DNA of 64,000 nt from Erysipelotrichaceae bacterium (GTDB lineage Bacteria; Bacillota_I; Bacilli_A; Erysipelotrichales; Erysipelotrichaceae): positions 1 to 64,000 of the forward strand of contig JAISTR010000042.1 in assembly GCA_031272515.1 (NCBI GenBank), written 5' to 3'. The translations under genes and the position numbers were made by a program. The stretch's first letter is position 1, and each line of letters begins with the position of its first letter. Positions 16,383 through 25,700 of the stretch are shown here, one piece after another. Below the pieces are notes generated by a model, which saw only the letters and a list, made by a program, of their open reading frames with translations, was not told where the DNA came from and ran no database searches.

Positions 16383-16865
16383 ATGCGAAGAAAAGAATAT
16401 GAGAAAGACCTGGAATTTGGCTTGGAAATACTCAAACGCTCTGGCCATATGGCCTTGGCTACCTTCGGTAGGGATGGCTATCCTTATGTCATCTTTGTCT
16501 CCCCGGTGTACTATCAGGATAAAATCTACTTCCACTGTGCCATGGAAGGGGAGAAGATTGATAACTTAAGGAAAAACCCGAAGGTCTGCTTGAGCTGTTA
16601 CATAGATGAGGTGCTTAAACCCGAGTTTATCACCCTGCATTTTGACAGCCTGGTCATTCGCGGGACTGCCCGCGAGATTATTGATGAGAAGAGGAAAGAT
16701 GAAATCCTGCTGGTCTTATGCGAGAAATGGTTTCCCGATCATTTGGAAGCGGCGAAAAAAACGATAGCCGGTGAAGGCAAGCAGGTCAAGCCTGCCGGCT
16801 TCACCGGCATCTGGGAAATCACCATCGATGCACTTTCCTGCAAAAGCAAGCGTCATTTTTGGTAA
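16383..16865 (+). CDS. Pyridoxamine 5'-phosphate oxidase-like flavin protein
   Basis: A 160-residue single-domain protein of the split-barrel PNPOx-like/NimA-like class. Seen features are GHMALATFGRDGYPYVIFVS near the N-terminus, the barrel strand KIYFHCAMEGEKIDNLRKNP, and VCLSCYIDE. Related proteins bind FMN or F420 and reduce small molecules; the substrate is unknown. AGGAGG precedes the ATG. It follows the rnf terminator by only 13 bases, so read-through could couple it to the rnf operon. Its 3' end overlaps the convergent lipoprotein gene by 13 bases. Confidence 0.8.
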   Translation: MRRKEYEKDLEFGLEILKRSGHMALATFGRDGYPYVIFVSPVYYQDKIYFHCAMEGEKIDNLRKNPKVCLSCYIDEVLKPEFITLHFDSLVIRGTAREIIDEKRKDEILLVLCEKWFPDHLEAAKKTIAGEGKQVKPAGFTGIWEITIDALSCKSKRHFW

Positions 16866-17704
16866 TCTGCAGCCAACTCTAAAAAATAATCCATGAGTGC
16901 CTTTTTGCCTTCTTCATAGTTATCCGCAAAGCCCTCGCCATCGCTGCAGGCATAATAGTCCCCATCCGCGTATTCAATCAAAAAGCTGTAGCTTTCCGGC
17001 GGGGTTTCAATGAAGGTCACCTCTGAGGTGGTCCATTTGTCCAGGTTGTAGGTTTGTACCAAAACCTCAAGATCTTGCAGTACTTGATCATCCACCACCA
17101 CTTCAATCAAGGTGCCCTTGATATCCTGATTGTCATAAATGTCCAATAGGGTATGACCGTAGTCAAACAGCAGGTGGAAACTGTTGAGTCCCTCCTCATC
17201 CGGGAAAGTGATGGAGGCAGAGATGAGGGTATGGGCCTGGGGCAGATAGAGGTCTACCAGCTTGGCAAAATAATCCGCCAGGGCCTTATGTCTTGCATCA
17301 TAATCATCCGGATACATCTCATAGCCTTCCGCATGCAAAACTTCGCCATTGGCGTATTCAGCCGTCAAAGAAAAGGAATAGCCGTCGTAGATGCCCTGTT
17401 GGTACTTTGCATAACCGTTCCATTCATAGATCTTCTGGTCATTGATCAGTTCAGTTAGTTCTTCCAGGTGTTTGTCGCTGATGCGGGTAACCAGAAACAG
17501 GTCGATGCCGTTATAGCCGTTGGCCCTAAACCACAGCTGATCATTCTTGGTGGTGATGGCGTATTCATAGTAACCGTTGGAAAAGCCGCCATAGGCATAT
17601 TCAATTGCAACCACGGAAGAATCGATTTTTGCTTTTTTTTGACTGCAGGAAGTCAATGTCAAAGACAATAAAATGCTTAAAACCAGTACCAGCGTTTTCT
17701 TCAT
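16853..17704 (-). CDS. Lipoprotein, paralogue family member 1
   Basis: A 283-residue predicted lipoprotein: a basic start, hydrophobic segment and LTSC lipobox (Cys20). The mature part alternates beta-rich sequences with recurring patterns shared with the next two genes: an early AIEYAYGGFSNGYYEYAI segment, IYEWNGYAKY, HKALADYFAKLVDLYLP, and a C-terminal LMDYFLELA. No enzymatic motif is seen. AAAGGAGG precedes the ATG by seven bases. Three tandem copies suggest gene duplication and a role at the cell surface; the function is unknown. Confidence 0.72.
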   Translation of the reverse strand: MKKTLVLVLSILLSLTLTSCSQKKAKIDSSVVAIEYAYGGFSNGYYEYAITTKNDQLWFRANGYNGIDLFLVTRISDKHLEELTELINDQKIYEWNGYAKYQQGIYDGYSFSLTAEYANGEVLHAEGYEMYPDDYDARHKALADYFAKLVDLYLPQAHTLISASITFPDEEGLNSFHLLFDYGHTLLDIYDNQDIKGTLIEVVVDDQVLQDLEVLVQTYNLDKWTTSEVTFIETPPESYSFLIEYADGDYYACSDGEGFADNYEEGKKALMDYFLELAADYQK

Positions 17705-17723
17705 GTCCCATCCTCCTTTGTGC

Positions 17724-18584
17724 TTATTGATCCTGTGGATGCTCCTCTATTAAAGCGTTGAAATAATCCAGCAGAAGCTGCTTTACTTCATAGTAGTTTT
17801 CCGGCTGGCCATAGCTGCCACTGATGTAGTAGCTGATGCCATCCGCATAGGTGATCGAAAAGTCATAGTCTTCATCTGCAGGTTGTGCGGTTTTTAGCTG
17901 GCCGATGTCCCAATTGTACAGGTCATAAGGTTGTAGCAGGCTGGACAGCTCTTTACTGACACTTTGGTCCACCGTAAACCGGATGCTGGTATTCTCGGCA
18001 TCCTGATAATGGCACACAAAGACAAGATAGCTGTCCATATCCTTGACCAGCTGGAAGTGGTTGAGTCCTGGTTCGTCATAGAAGGTGACATGTAAAATGG
18101 TGATATAGTGCACCTCAGGCAGATATTGATCCACCAAAGCTTTCAGATATGCTACAAGTGCCGCATGGCCTTCTTCATAGTGGGCCGGATATTTCATGTA
18201 GCCGTGGGCGGTCAGGGTTTCTCCGTTTTCATAGAGCACTTCCAAAGTGAAGCTGCTGCCGTCCATAATCTGTGAATCAGACTTATCAAAGCCGTTCCAC
18301 TGATAGATTTTCTGCTGGTCGATGAGTTCCCCAATCTCCTGGAGATGCTTGGGATCAATCGGTGCGGATACATCGAGGTCCCAGCGGTTGGCACCGGTCA
18401 CCTGCAGCCACAGCTGGTTATCCTCTGCGACGATTTTGTAATCCCAATAACCGCCAAAAAAGCTGCCATAACTATAGGAAAAAGCGGTAACCTCGGAATC
18501 GATTTTACCGGGTTTTTGTGTACAGGCACTCAGATTGAGCACCAGGCAAACAATCAATAGGCATAACCAATGTCGTGTTTTCAT
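17724..18584 (-). CDS. Lipoprotein, paralogue family member 2
   Basis: A 286-residue lipoprotein with lipobox LSAC (Cys21), about 20 bases upstream of paralogue 1 in the same orientation, so they are probably co-transcribed. It repeats the family plan: AFSYSYGSFFGGYWDYKIV, IYQWNGFDK, HAALVAYLKALVDQYLP, then LNHFQLV and a final LLLDYFNALIEE. AGGAG lies eight bases before the ATG. No catalytic residues or known domain are recognised. Confidence 0.72.
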   Translation of the reverse strand: MKTRHWLCLLIVCLVLNLSACTQKPGKIDSEVTAFSYSYGSFFGGYWDYKIVAEDNQLWLQVTGANRWDLDVSAPIDPKHLQEIGELIDQQKIYQWNGFDKSDSQIMDGSSFTLEVLYENGETLTAHGYMKYPAHYEEGHAALVAYLKALVDQYLPEVHYITILHVTFYDEPGLNHFQLVKDMDSYLVFVCHYQDAENTSIRFTVDQSVSKELSSLLQPYDLYNWDIGQLKTAQPADEDYDFSITYADGISYYISGSYGQPENYYEVKQLLLDYFNALIEEHPQDQ

Positions 18585-18699
18585 TTCTCTTCTCCTGATT
18601 GATATCTCTACTTTGTCAGAAAAGCACCAAATAAGTCAAGCAAAGCCGCTTCCATTTCCAGATAATCCAGTGAAAATGGTTTTCATGTTTTTTCTTCTT

Positions 18700-19548
18700 T
18701 TATTCTTGCCGGTAGCTTATAAAAAAGTCGAGCAGGGTACCGGTTACCTCCTCATATTCAGGATAACCGATTTTGTGCTGAAAATATTTGCGCCAGCTGC
18801 CATTGTCATAGTAAAGATCCAGTTGGATTCCTTCACTGGTGGTGGTGATGAAATCTGTCCAGGCAAAGGCCTCAACATCGTTCATCAAAGCAAGCAGTTC
18901 ATCCAGATCTGTTTGGGCAACCTCAATTCGCACGAAAGTATTGTCCGGATTTTGAGAATCATAGCTGTAAAACCAGATACCTCCTTCATCCTTGATAAAA
19001 CCGAAGGAGTTGATGCCCTCGAGCGCTGATAAACCAAAATCCGCCTGGGTCAGATGGTCCTGGTTCACTGTATGTTCTCCTACCAGCGAATTCAGATAAA
19101 TGACCAGTGCCGAATGCGCCTCTTTAAAGCCATCCGGGTATTTATGGTCACCATCCGCTTCCAGCCACTCTTGAGAGGAAAAATACGCATACAAATAAAA
19201 GGAAAAAGAGGTGTCAGTTTTTTCCCCACCTTCATTAAACTGGTGCCAGGTATAGACCTTGTACTCATCCATAAGCTGATAGAGCGCTTCAACTTCTTTT
19301 GTGGAGATGGTGTAGTAAGCAGTAAAGTCATCGACGGAGCCGCAGTGATAGGTCAGGGTGTAGTCTTCCAGCTCATTTTTCAGAAGGAAATAACTCTCAT
19401 TCTTACAATCGGAGTCATGCCCGCTCAATTCATATCTAAAACTAATTATATCCCCAGCCATCATTTCTTTGGGAATCGGAAACACATCGCAGCCAGCCAA
19501 TAAAACCAAAGCCCAAAGGGCCAAAAAACCTTTGCGTATTCTCTTCAT
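18700..19548 (-). CDS. Lipoprotein, paralogue family member 3
   Basis: A 282-residue lipoprotein (LLAGC, Cys20) more divergent than the other two but with the same landmarks: ISFRYELSG early, VYTWHQFN, HSALVIYLNSLVGE, INSFGFI and LLDFFISYRQE at the end. I use ATG 19548 with AAGGAG seven bases upstream; an earlier start at 19584 would spoil the signal peptide. It has its own extended -10 promoter upstream (19652-19660). A ~115-base spacer separates it from paralogue 2. Confidence 0.72.
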   Translation of the reverse strand: MKRIRKGFLALWALVLLAGCDVFPIPKEMMAGDIISFRYELSGHDSDCKNESYFLLKNELEDYTLTYHCGSVDDFTAYYTISTKEVEALYQLMDEYKVYTWHQFNEGGEKTDTSFSFYLYAYFSSQEWLEADGDHKYPDGFKEAHSALVIYLNSLVGEHTVNQDHLTQADFGLSALEGINSFGFIKDEGGIWFYSYDSQNPDNTFVRIEVAQTDLDELLALMNDVEAFAWTDFITTTSEGIQLDLYYDNGSWRKYFQHKIGYPEYEEVTGTLLDFFISYRQE

Positions 19549-19651
19549 TGCTCTTCTCCTTATAAATTTATTAAATAGAATCAATTCTGTTTCGCGGTAT
19601 TTCTTGGTTCAAGCAAATTTTAAACATTACCACCCCCCGGTTGTTAAGACC

Positions 19652-19660
19652 ATTATAGCA
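19652..19660 (-). promoter_or_regulatory. Extended -10 TGCTATAAT (minus)
   Basis: Minus-strand TGC plus TATAAT about 100 bases upstream of lipoprotein 3. The intervening leader is T/C-poor and not recognised. Confidence 0.5.
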
Positions 19661-19725
19661 CATGATTTTGCTTTTTCCATATTTTTCTTCATTTTCTTCT
19701 TTATTTTCACTAAAGCGATTTTTCC

Positions 19726-19754
19726 TTTACAAAGCAACTTCGAAGTGTTATGAT
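19726..19754 (+). promoter_or_regulatory. rplK promoter TTTACA / TATGAT
   Basis: TTTACA at 19726-19731, a 17-base spacer, and TATGAT at 19749-19754 with a TGT extension. Transcription would start near 19761. Confidence 0.8.
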
Positions 19755-19760
19755 ATTACA

Positions 19761-19845
19761 CGCCACGTTTGTGGCAGGATTTTGCGTGGGAGGATGCGCA
19801 ACCATCCAATAAAACCACTGCATACCTCTAAGAAAAGGAGAAAGT
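19761..19845 (+). promoter_or_regulatory. Structured leader of rplK-rplA (putative L1 autoregulatory site)
   Basis: Hairpin GCCAC/GTGGC at 19762-19775, then an interrupted stem: GTGG (19786-19789) with CCAC (19814-19817) and GGATG (19792-19796) with CATCC (19803-19807). A stem with an asymmetric purine-rich internal loop is what L1 binds in 23S rRNA and in rplK leaders; the assignment here is inference. Confidence 0.5.
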
Positions 19846-20265
19846 ATGAGCAAAAGAGTTGCGAAGATTGCCAAGCTCCAATTCCCTGCGGGAGGAGCAA
19901 GACCGGGTCCGGGCTTAGCCGGTGTTGGCATCGCCATGCCCCAATTCTGTTCCGCATTCAACGATGCGACCAAGGACAGAGCGGGTGACATCGTCCCGGT
20001 CGTGATTACGGTTTATGAAGACAAGACCTTCGATTTTGTCACCAAGACGACCCCTGCTTCCGTCGTTTTGAAGAAAACTGCCAAGATCGAAAAGGGTGCC
20101 CACAACGCCAAGACGGAGCGGGTAGCCACCATTACCAAAGAACAGCTGCGAACGATTGCGGAATACAAGATGGTAGACCTCAACGCCAATGACGTCGAAG
20201 CCGCCATGCGCATCATCGCCGGCACTGCCCGCAACATGGGCATTGCCATTGAAGGGAATGACTGA
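19846..20265 (+). CDS. rplK: 50S ribosomal protein L11
   Basis: A 139-residue L11 of the ribosomal stalk base, binding 23S rRNA at the GTPase centre. The conserved [16 protein letters not shown] (residues about 15-30) and the C-terminal RNA-binding [10 protein letters not shown] are present. AAAAGGAG precedes the ATG. First gene of rplKAJL-rpoBC; the secE-nusG genes that usually precede it in Bacillota are not present here. Confidence 0.98.
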   Translation: MSKRVAKIAKLQFPAGGARPGPGLAGVGIAMPQFCSAFNDATKDRAGDIVPVVITVYEDKTFDFVTKTTPASVVLKKTAKIEKGAHNAKTERVATITKEQLRTIAEYKMVDLNANDVEAAMRIIAGTARNMGIAIEGND

Positions 20266-20267
20266 GT

Positions 20268-20951
20268 ATGCCGAAACATTCGAAGAAATATCTGGAAGCA
20301 CGCAAGAGTATTGACAAAAGCAAGCAATACTCCCCCGAAGAAGCCATCGAACTGGTCCAAAAGATCAACACTGCAAAGTTTGATGCCAGTGTCGAAGTCT
20401 CCTTCAATCTGAACGTCGATCCCCGCCATGCGGACCAACAAATCCGCGGTGCGATCGTACTGCCCAACGGTACCGGCAAGAGCCAAAAGGTACTGGTAAT
20501 CACCCAGGGCCCCAAGGAAAAGGAAGCCCAGGATGCCGGCGCTGACTATGTCGGCGGCAAGGAAAAGCTCGAGGAGATCAAAGGCGGCTGGTTCGACTTT
20601 GATGTCATCGTCGCGACCCCTGACATGATGGGTGAGCTGGGCAAACTGGGTAAGCTGTTGGGCCCCAAAGGCTTAATGCCCAATCCCAAAACCGGCACGG
20701 TGACCACCAATGTCGCCCAGGCCGTGGAAGAGATTAAAAAGGGTAAAGTGGAATACCGCGTCGACAAGGAAGGCAACATCAATGCCCTGATTGGCAAGGT
20801 CTCCTTTACCAAGGATCAGCTGACGGAAAACTACCGCACGCTCTACGATGTCATCGTCAGGGCCAGACCGGCAGCCGTCAAGGGTCAGTACATGAAGAAC
20901 GTCGTGATTTCCACCACCATGGGACCCGGCGTCCGCGTCAGTGCTGATTAA
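20268..20951 (+). CDS. rplA: 50S ribosomal protein L1
   Basis: A 227-residue L1, part of the mobile L1 stalk near the E site and the usual translational repressor of its own operon. The conserved [15 protein letters not shown] segment and GTGK in the RNA-binding region are present. The start lies two bases after the rplK stop, consistent with coupling. The length is normal. Confidence 0.98.
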   Translation: MPKHSKKYLEARKSIDKSKQYSPEEAIELVQKINTAKFDASVEVSFNLNVDPRHADQQIRGAIVLPNGTGKSQKVLVITQGPKEKEAQDAGADYVGGKEKLEEIKGGWFDFDVIVATPDMMGELGKLGKLLGPKGLMPNPKTGTVTTNVAQAVEEIKKGKVEYRVDKEGNINALIGKVSFTKDQLTENYRTLYDVIVRARPAAVKGQYMKNVVISTTMGPGVRVSAD

Positions 20952-20975
20952 CCAACAAATCAAAACCGAACAATA

Positions 20976-21075
20976 TACCAAAGACAGTAACGGCAAATGC
21001 TTAAAAATGTTACCGAGGTAAGGAAACAACACCTTTATGCTCATGTCTTTGTACATGAGCTTTGTGTATATTGCG
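20976..21075 (+). promoter_or_regulatory. L10 leader RNA upstream of rplJ
   Basis: The 143-base spacer before rplJ has the features of the ribosomal L10 leader: GTAAC (20987-20991) with GTTAC (21009-21013), AGGT with ACCT (21016-21034), and a strong 8-bp hairpin (21039-21046 with 21053-21060) followed by T-rich sequence. L10(L12)4 binding would control rplJL, and the last hairpin may act as an attenuator. Confidence 0.75.
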
Positions 21076-21094
21076 GTAATAGAAGGAGGAACAC

Positions 21095-21595
21095 ATGAAC
21101 CAACAGGTTCTAGAGAGTAAGCAGGCTCTGGTAACCCAGATTGCCGACAAGCTCAAAGCCGCCACTTCCAGCGTAATTGTGGAATACCGCGGTTTGACTG
21201 TCGCCGAGGTGACCGAGCTGCGCCGCAAGCTGCGCGCCGAAGAAATCGAATTCAAAGTATACAAGAATTCGATGGTCTCGCGGGCAGTGGAGGTTTCCGG
21301 ACTCAGTGATCTGAATGATGCTCTGACCGGACCCAATGCCTTCGCTTTCTCGAGCGATGCCGTCGCCCCCAGCCGGGTGCTGGCGGACTTCGCCCGCCGC
21401 CACAAGAAACTGGTGATCAAGAAAGGTGTCGTCGACGGCAAAGTCGTGAGCGCCGAGGAAATCAGTCAGCTGGCGAAACTGCCCAACAAGGAAGGCATGA
21501 TTTCGATGTTTATGGGCACCTTGAATGCCACGGTGATCAAATTCGCCTGTGCTGTGAAAGCTGTAGCGGAACAAAAGGAAGCCGCTGCCAATTAG
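21095..21595 (+). CDS. rplJ: 50S ribosomal protein L10
   Basis: A 166-residue L10, the base of the L7/L12 stalk. It has VIVEYRGLTVAEVTELRRKL typical of the N-terminal domain and a C-terminal helix for binding L7/L12 dimers. AGAAGGAGGA precedes the ATG. Preceded by a structured leader, followed by rplL after 12 bases. Confidence 0.98.
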   Translation: MNQQVLESKQALVTQIADKLKAATSSVIVEYRGLTVAEVTELRRKLRAEEIEFKVYKNSMVSRAVEVSGLSDLNDALTGPNAFAFSSDAVAPSRVLADFARRHKKLVIKKGVVDGKVVSAEEISQLAKLPNKEGMISMFMGTLNATVIKFACAVKAVAEQKEAAAN

Positions 21596-21607
21596 GAGGA
21601 ACCAATT

Positions 21608-21985
21608 ATGGCTAAAGTAACACAAGAGGATATTCTGGAATTTATCGGATCGGCAACGATCCTGGAACTCAATGAGCTGGTCAAGGCCATTGAAGAGAAG
21701 TTTGGCGTCACCGCCGCCGCCCCGGTAGCGGCAGCTGCCGCAGCCCCGGTGGAAGCCGATGTGGCTGCCGGTCCCACCGAAGTCTCCGTCTATGTGACTG
21801 AACCGGGTCAATCCAAGGTTGCGGTCATCAAGGTGGTACGCGAAGTAACCGGTTTGGGCTTGGTGGAAGCCAAGGGCCTGGTAGACAAGGCTCCGATTGC
21901 CATCAAGGAAAAGATTAAACCGGAAGAAGCAGACGAAATCAAGAAGAAACTGATTGAAGCCGGCGCGACTGTCGAGGTGAAATAG
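21608..21985 (+). CDS. rplL: 50S ribosomal protein L7/L12
   Basis: A 125-residue stalk protein that recruits translation GTPases. An N-terminal dimerisation helix is followed by the Ala/Pro-rich hinge (about 38-55) and the conserved C-terminal domain with [26 protein letters not shown] precedes the ATG. Confidence 0.98.
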   Translation: MAKVTQEDILEFIGSATILELNELVKAIEEKFGVTAAAPVAAAAAAPVEADVAAGPTEVSVYVTEPGQSKVAVIKVVREVTGLGLVEAKGLVDKAPIAIKEKIKPEEADEIKKKLIEAGATVEVK

Positions 21986-22006
21986 TTCACCCTGGCTAAG
22001 CAATAC

Positions 22007-22024
22007 CGCTTGCGGCCTCAAGCG
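22007..22024 (+). repeat. Small hairpin between rplL and methyltransferase gene
   Basis: Perfect 6-bp inverted repeat CGCTTG/CAAGCG with a six-base loop. There is no T-run after it; it may be an RNA stability or processing element. Confidence 0.4.
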
Positions 22025-22040
22025 AAAAGGGGTTGTTTAT

Positions 22041-22637
22041 TTGGATCATTACTTTACAGACCCACACCAAACGGTGAAAAACCGGAAAGAAATACTCTTC
22101 CGGTTTTTGGGCGTTGAGTACCGCTTCGCCACTGCCGACCGCGTCTTCTCCAAGGATCACGTTGATCCGGGGACAAAGCTGCTATTGGAAACATTGGAGC
22201 CGACAACCCTGAGGGGCAGGGTACTGGACTATGGCTGCGGCTATGGTGTCATCGCGATTGTCTGTGCGAAGATGTCACAGCTTGTCATTGAAGCGAGTGA
22301 TGTGGTGGACCGGGCCCTGGTATTGACCAGACAAAATGCAACAATCAATGGCGTCGAGGTCAATGCTTTCCCGGTCAGTGATTTACCGCAAGCCCCTTGT
22401 TATGATCTGATTCTCACCAACCCCCCGGTACGGGCGGGCAAAGCCGTGATTTATCAGATGTTTGAAACCGCCAGGCAGCTGTTATTGCCACAGGGGTACC
22501 TGCGGGTGGTCCTGCGCAAGCAGCAGGGTTCCCAAAGCGCCCTCAAGGAGCTGTTGACCCGCTTTGGCAACAGTGAAGTCCTGGCATCCAAGAAAGGCTA
22601 TCAGATCTTGCAAGCCCAAAAAAGGCTTGACGGATAG
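22041..22637 (+). CDS. RsmC-like class I SAM-dependent methyltransferase
   Basis: A 198-residue methyltransferase of the RsmC/YbxB type that conventionally lies between rplL and rpoB in Bacillota. Motif I is VLDYGCGYGV (61-70) and motif IV is LTNPPVR (125-131); the NPPV form fits base N-methylation of rRNA guanine, though the target is inferred. The start is TTG at 22041 with AAAAGGGG about eight bases upstream. A short hairpin lies before it, and the rpoB promoter region follows. Confidence 0.9.
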   Translation: MDHYFTDPHQTVKNRKEILFRFLGVEYRFATADRVFSKDHVDPGTKLLLETLEPTTLRGRVLDYGCGYGVIAIVCAKMSQLVIEASDVVDRALVLTRQNATINGVEVNAFPVSDLPQAPCYDLILTNPPVRAGKAVIYQMFETARQLLLPQGYLRVVLRKQQGSQSALKELLTRFGNSEVLASKKGYQILQAQKRLDG

Positions 22638-22738
22638 AGAGTGAAATGTTATTATTATAAATTGCATAATCAAACCTTGTTTCGAATGGGTACTATACCA
22701 TTTTCGGACGACCGACCAGGCTTAGGAAGGATGGTATT

Positions 22739-25700
22739 ATGGAAAAAAAGCAGTCGTATGATGTAGTGAATTATGGAAAAAAGGCGCAGCGGCGGGATTA
22801 CACCAAAGTAAGCGGGTCTCTGCAGCTGCCGGATTTGGTAGAGATTCAAACCGCTTCCTACGAATGGCTGAAAACGGACGGCCTGCAGGAGGTGTTCGAC
22901 GAGATATATCCGATACAGAACTACTACGAGACCATCACCCTGAAATTTTTGGGATTTGCCTTCGGCACACCGCGGCACACCGCCAGCGAATGCAAGATTC
23001 GCGAAGCGAACTACACGGCGCCGTTACGGGCGAATCTGGAACTGGAAATCATCGACAACACCACCGGTGAAGTGATTCCAAAACAAGAGGAAGTATTTTT
23101 GGGCGATGTGCCGATGATGACCGATACCGGCACCTTTATCATCAACGGGGCCGAACGGGTCATCGTTTCCCAAATTGTGCGTTCCCCCGGTGCCTACTTT
23201 GATTTGGGCATTGAGGAGCGTACCGGTTTGGATCAGTTCTCCTCAGAGCTGATACCCTCAAGGGGAACCTGGCTGGACTTTGACACCGACTCCAAAAAGG
23301 GCGGGGTGTCCGGCCGGATTATCAACCTGAAGATTGACCGCAAGCGCAGCGTCTTGTCCACCATCCTGTTCAAGGCTCTGGGCATGGGCTTTAATGTGGA
23401 GCGCGGCGAGGACGTCACCGATTTAAGACCCCTGAAGGTCTTCCTGGAAGCCCTTGGCTGGCCGGTTTATGACGAGCTGACCATCAATGATAATGAACGC
23501 GAGTTCCTCAACCACTACGTGATGATCTACGCAGCGGTATTCGGGAATTATCCGGAGCTCTACAATACCCTCAACAATGACAAGGTCAAAACCGCCAATG
23601 AGGCGCTGTTGACCATTTATGAGAATCAGCGTACCGATGAAGTACCGACTTTGGATGGAGCCATCAACGTCATGAATACGAAGTTCTTCGATTCCCGGCG
23701 TTATGACTTGACCAAGGCCGGGCGCTTCAAGCTGGGCAAAAAGCTCGGGGTGCTCAACCGTATCGAGGGGCACCGGATTGCCGAGGATGTCAAGGATGCG
23801 ACCGGCAAGGTCGTCTATCCCAAGGGCACCCGCATCACCCGCACTGAGCGCAACAACCTCAAGGAATTATTGAAAGACGGGGCGCATACGACCCTGGTTC
23901 CCTTCAACCACCAGTTTTCCCATCCTGACGAAGTGGATGTGGACCCCAGCCATGTCTTTGCCTTGACCGGCAGAATCCTGGCGAAAACGGTGGAGCTGAA
24001 AAACAGTGTCTATGAAGCGGGAACGGTGCTGAGTGCTTCTGACCTGAAGGCTTTGGCCAAGGAAGTCACCAACATCAAAGTCTTTTCCAGCATCATCGCC
24101 AAGGAAGTAGAGCTTACCAAGGAGAATGCCGCAGCCGTACTCAACTACGGTCAGCGGATGTTTGCTTTGGGCAGGCTGCTGGTGGATGGCGAGGATTTTC
24201 TCATCAATGAAGAACCGCTGGTTCCGCTGTATATACCGGATTTGACGGTGCAGCGTTTATCCTCCAAGAATATTCAAACCGTTGTGGAAGCCGTCAGCGC
24301 CAAGCGCAAAGTCAGTGTCTGGCTGGTCGGTGCCGCGGTCCAGGAGATTTCCATCTTCCCGGACGACAACGATGACTCTCACATTATCAAAGTCATCGCG
24401 ACCGATCCCCTGATTCAAAAGAAGACGGTCATGATGTCTGATATGTATGCCTGTTTCTCCTACCTGCTGTGTTTATTGGACGGGGTTGGGGAAACCGATG
24501 ATATTGACCAACTGGGCAACCGCCGAATCCGCACGACCGGCGAACTGATTCAAAATCAGTTCCGCATCGGTTTGGCCAGGATGGAGCGGGTGGTCAAAGA
24601 GCGGATGTCCATTGCGGACGCCGCCTCCCTGACGCCCAAACAGCTGACCAACATCCGGCCTTTGACGGCCGCGATCAAGGAGTTCTTCTCCTCTTCGCAG
24701 CTCTCCCAGTTTATGGATCAGACCAACCCGCTGGCGGAGCTGACCAACAAGCGCCGGATTTCCGCCCTGGGCCCTGGCGGCTTAACAAGGGATCGTGCCG
24801 GCTTTGAAGTCCGGGATGTACACACCAGCCACTATGGCCGGATCTGTCCGATTGAGACCCCGGAAGGGCCCAACATCGGCCTAATTTCCAACCTGACCAC
24901 CTATGCGAAGGTCAACGAGTACGGGTTTATTCAAACCCCGTACCGCAAGGTCGAGGAAAACGGCGTGGTCAGTGAGGATGTCATCTACCTTTCGGCGGAT
25001 GATGAGCAGGACTTTGTCATCGCCCAGGCCAACGAAGTCATCGGCGGCCGTCTGGTCAACGAGGAAGTCGTTGCCAGAAAAGGCGGCGATACCATCATGG
25101 TACCGCGCTCGGAGATCGAACTGGCGGACGTCTCCCCGAAACAGATTGTTTCGGTGGCGACTGCCTGTATTCCTTTCTTGGAAAACGACGATGCTTCGCG
25201 GGCTTTGATGGGCGCCAACATGCAGCGTCAGGCCATCCCCCTGATTCAGCCCCATTCACCCTTCGTGGGCACCGGGATTGAGTACCGGGTGGCCAAGGAC
25301 AGCGGCAGCGGCGTCATCGCCACGGCCCCGGGAATTGTCACCTATGTGGATGCCAGCCAAATCATCGTCGATGAAGAGGACGGACCGCACTCCTATCATT
25401 TGGAGAAGTTCCGCCGTTCCAATTCCGGAACCTGCATCAATCAAATTCCGGTGGTTGCCAGGGGCGAGCGCGTCGAGCGCGGCGATACTTTGGCAGATGG
25501 TCCTTCGATGGACCATGGCGAACTGGCCCTGGGCCAAAATGTCACCATCGCCTATATGACCTGGTATGGCTACAACTATGAAGATGCCATCATCATGTCG
25601 GAGCGGCTGGTGAAGGAAGACGTATACACCTCGATTCACATCGAGGAATATGATATTGAAATCCGGGAAACCAAACTGGGACCTGAGGAAATTACCCGCG

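Noticed and set aside
16036-16400. RnfB truncated by a frameshift or assembly error
   Set aside because: A GC-rich terminator overlaps the stop and the next gene starts at once with its own ribosome site. No remnant of CX2CX2CX3C ferredoxin motifs is present in any frame downstream.
18660-18700. Palindrome TGAAAA-TGG-TTTTCA after lipoprotein 3 as a terminator
   Set aside because: The T-run lies on the plus strand, while the gene is on the minus strand; no plus-strand gene ends there.
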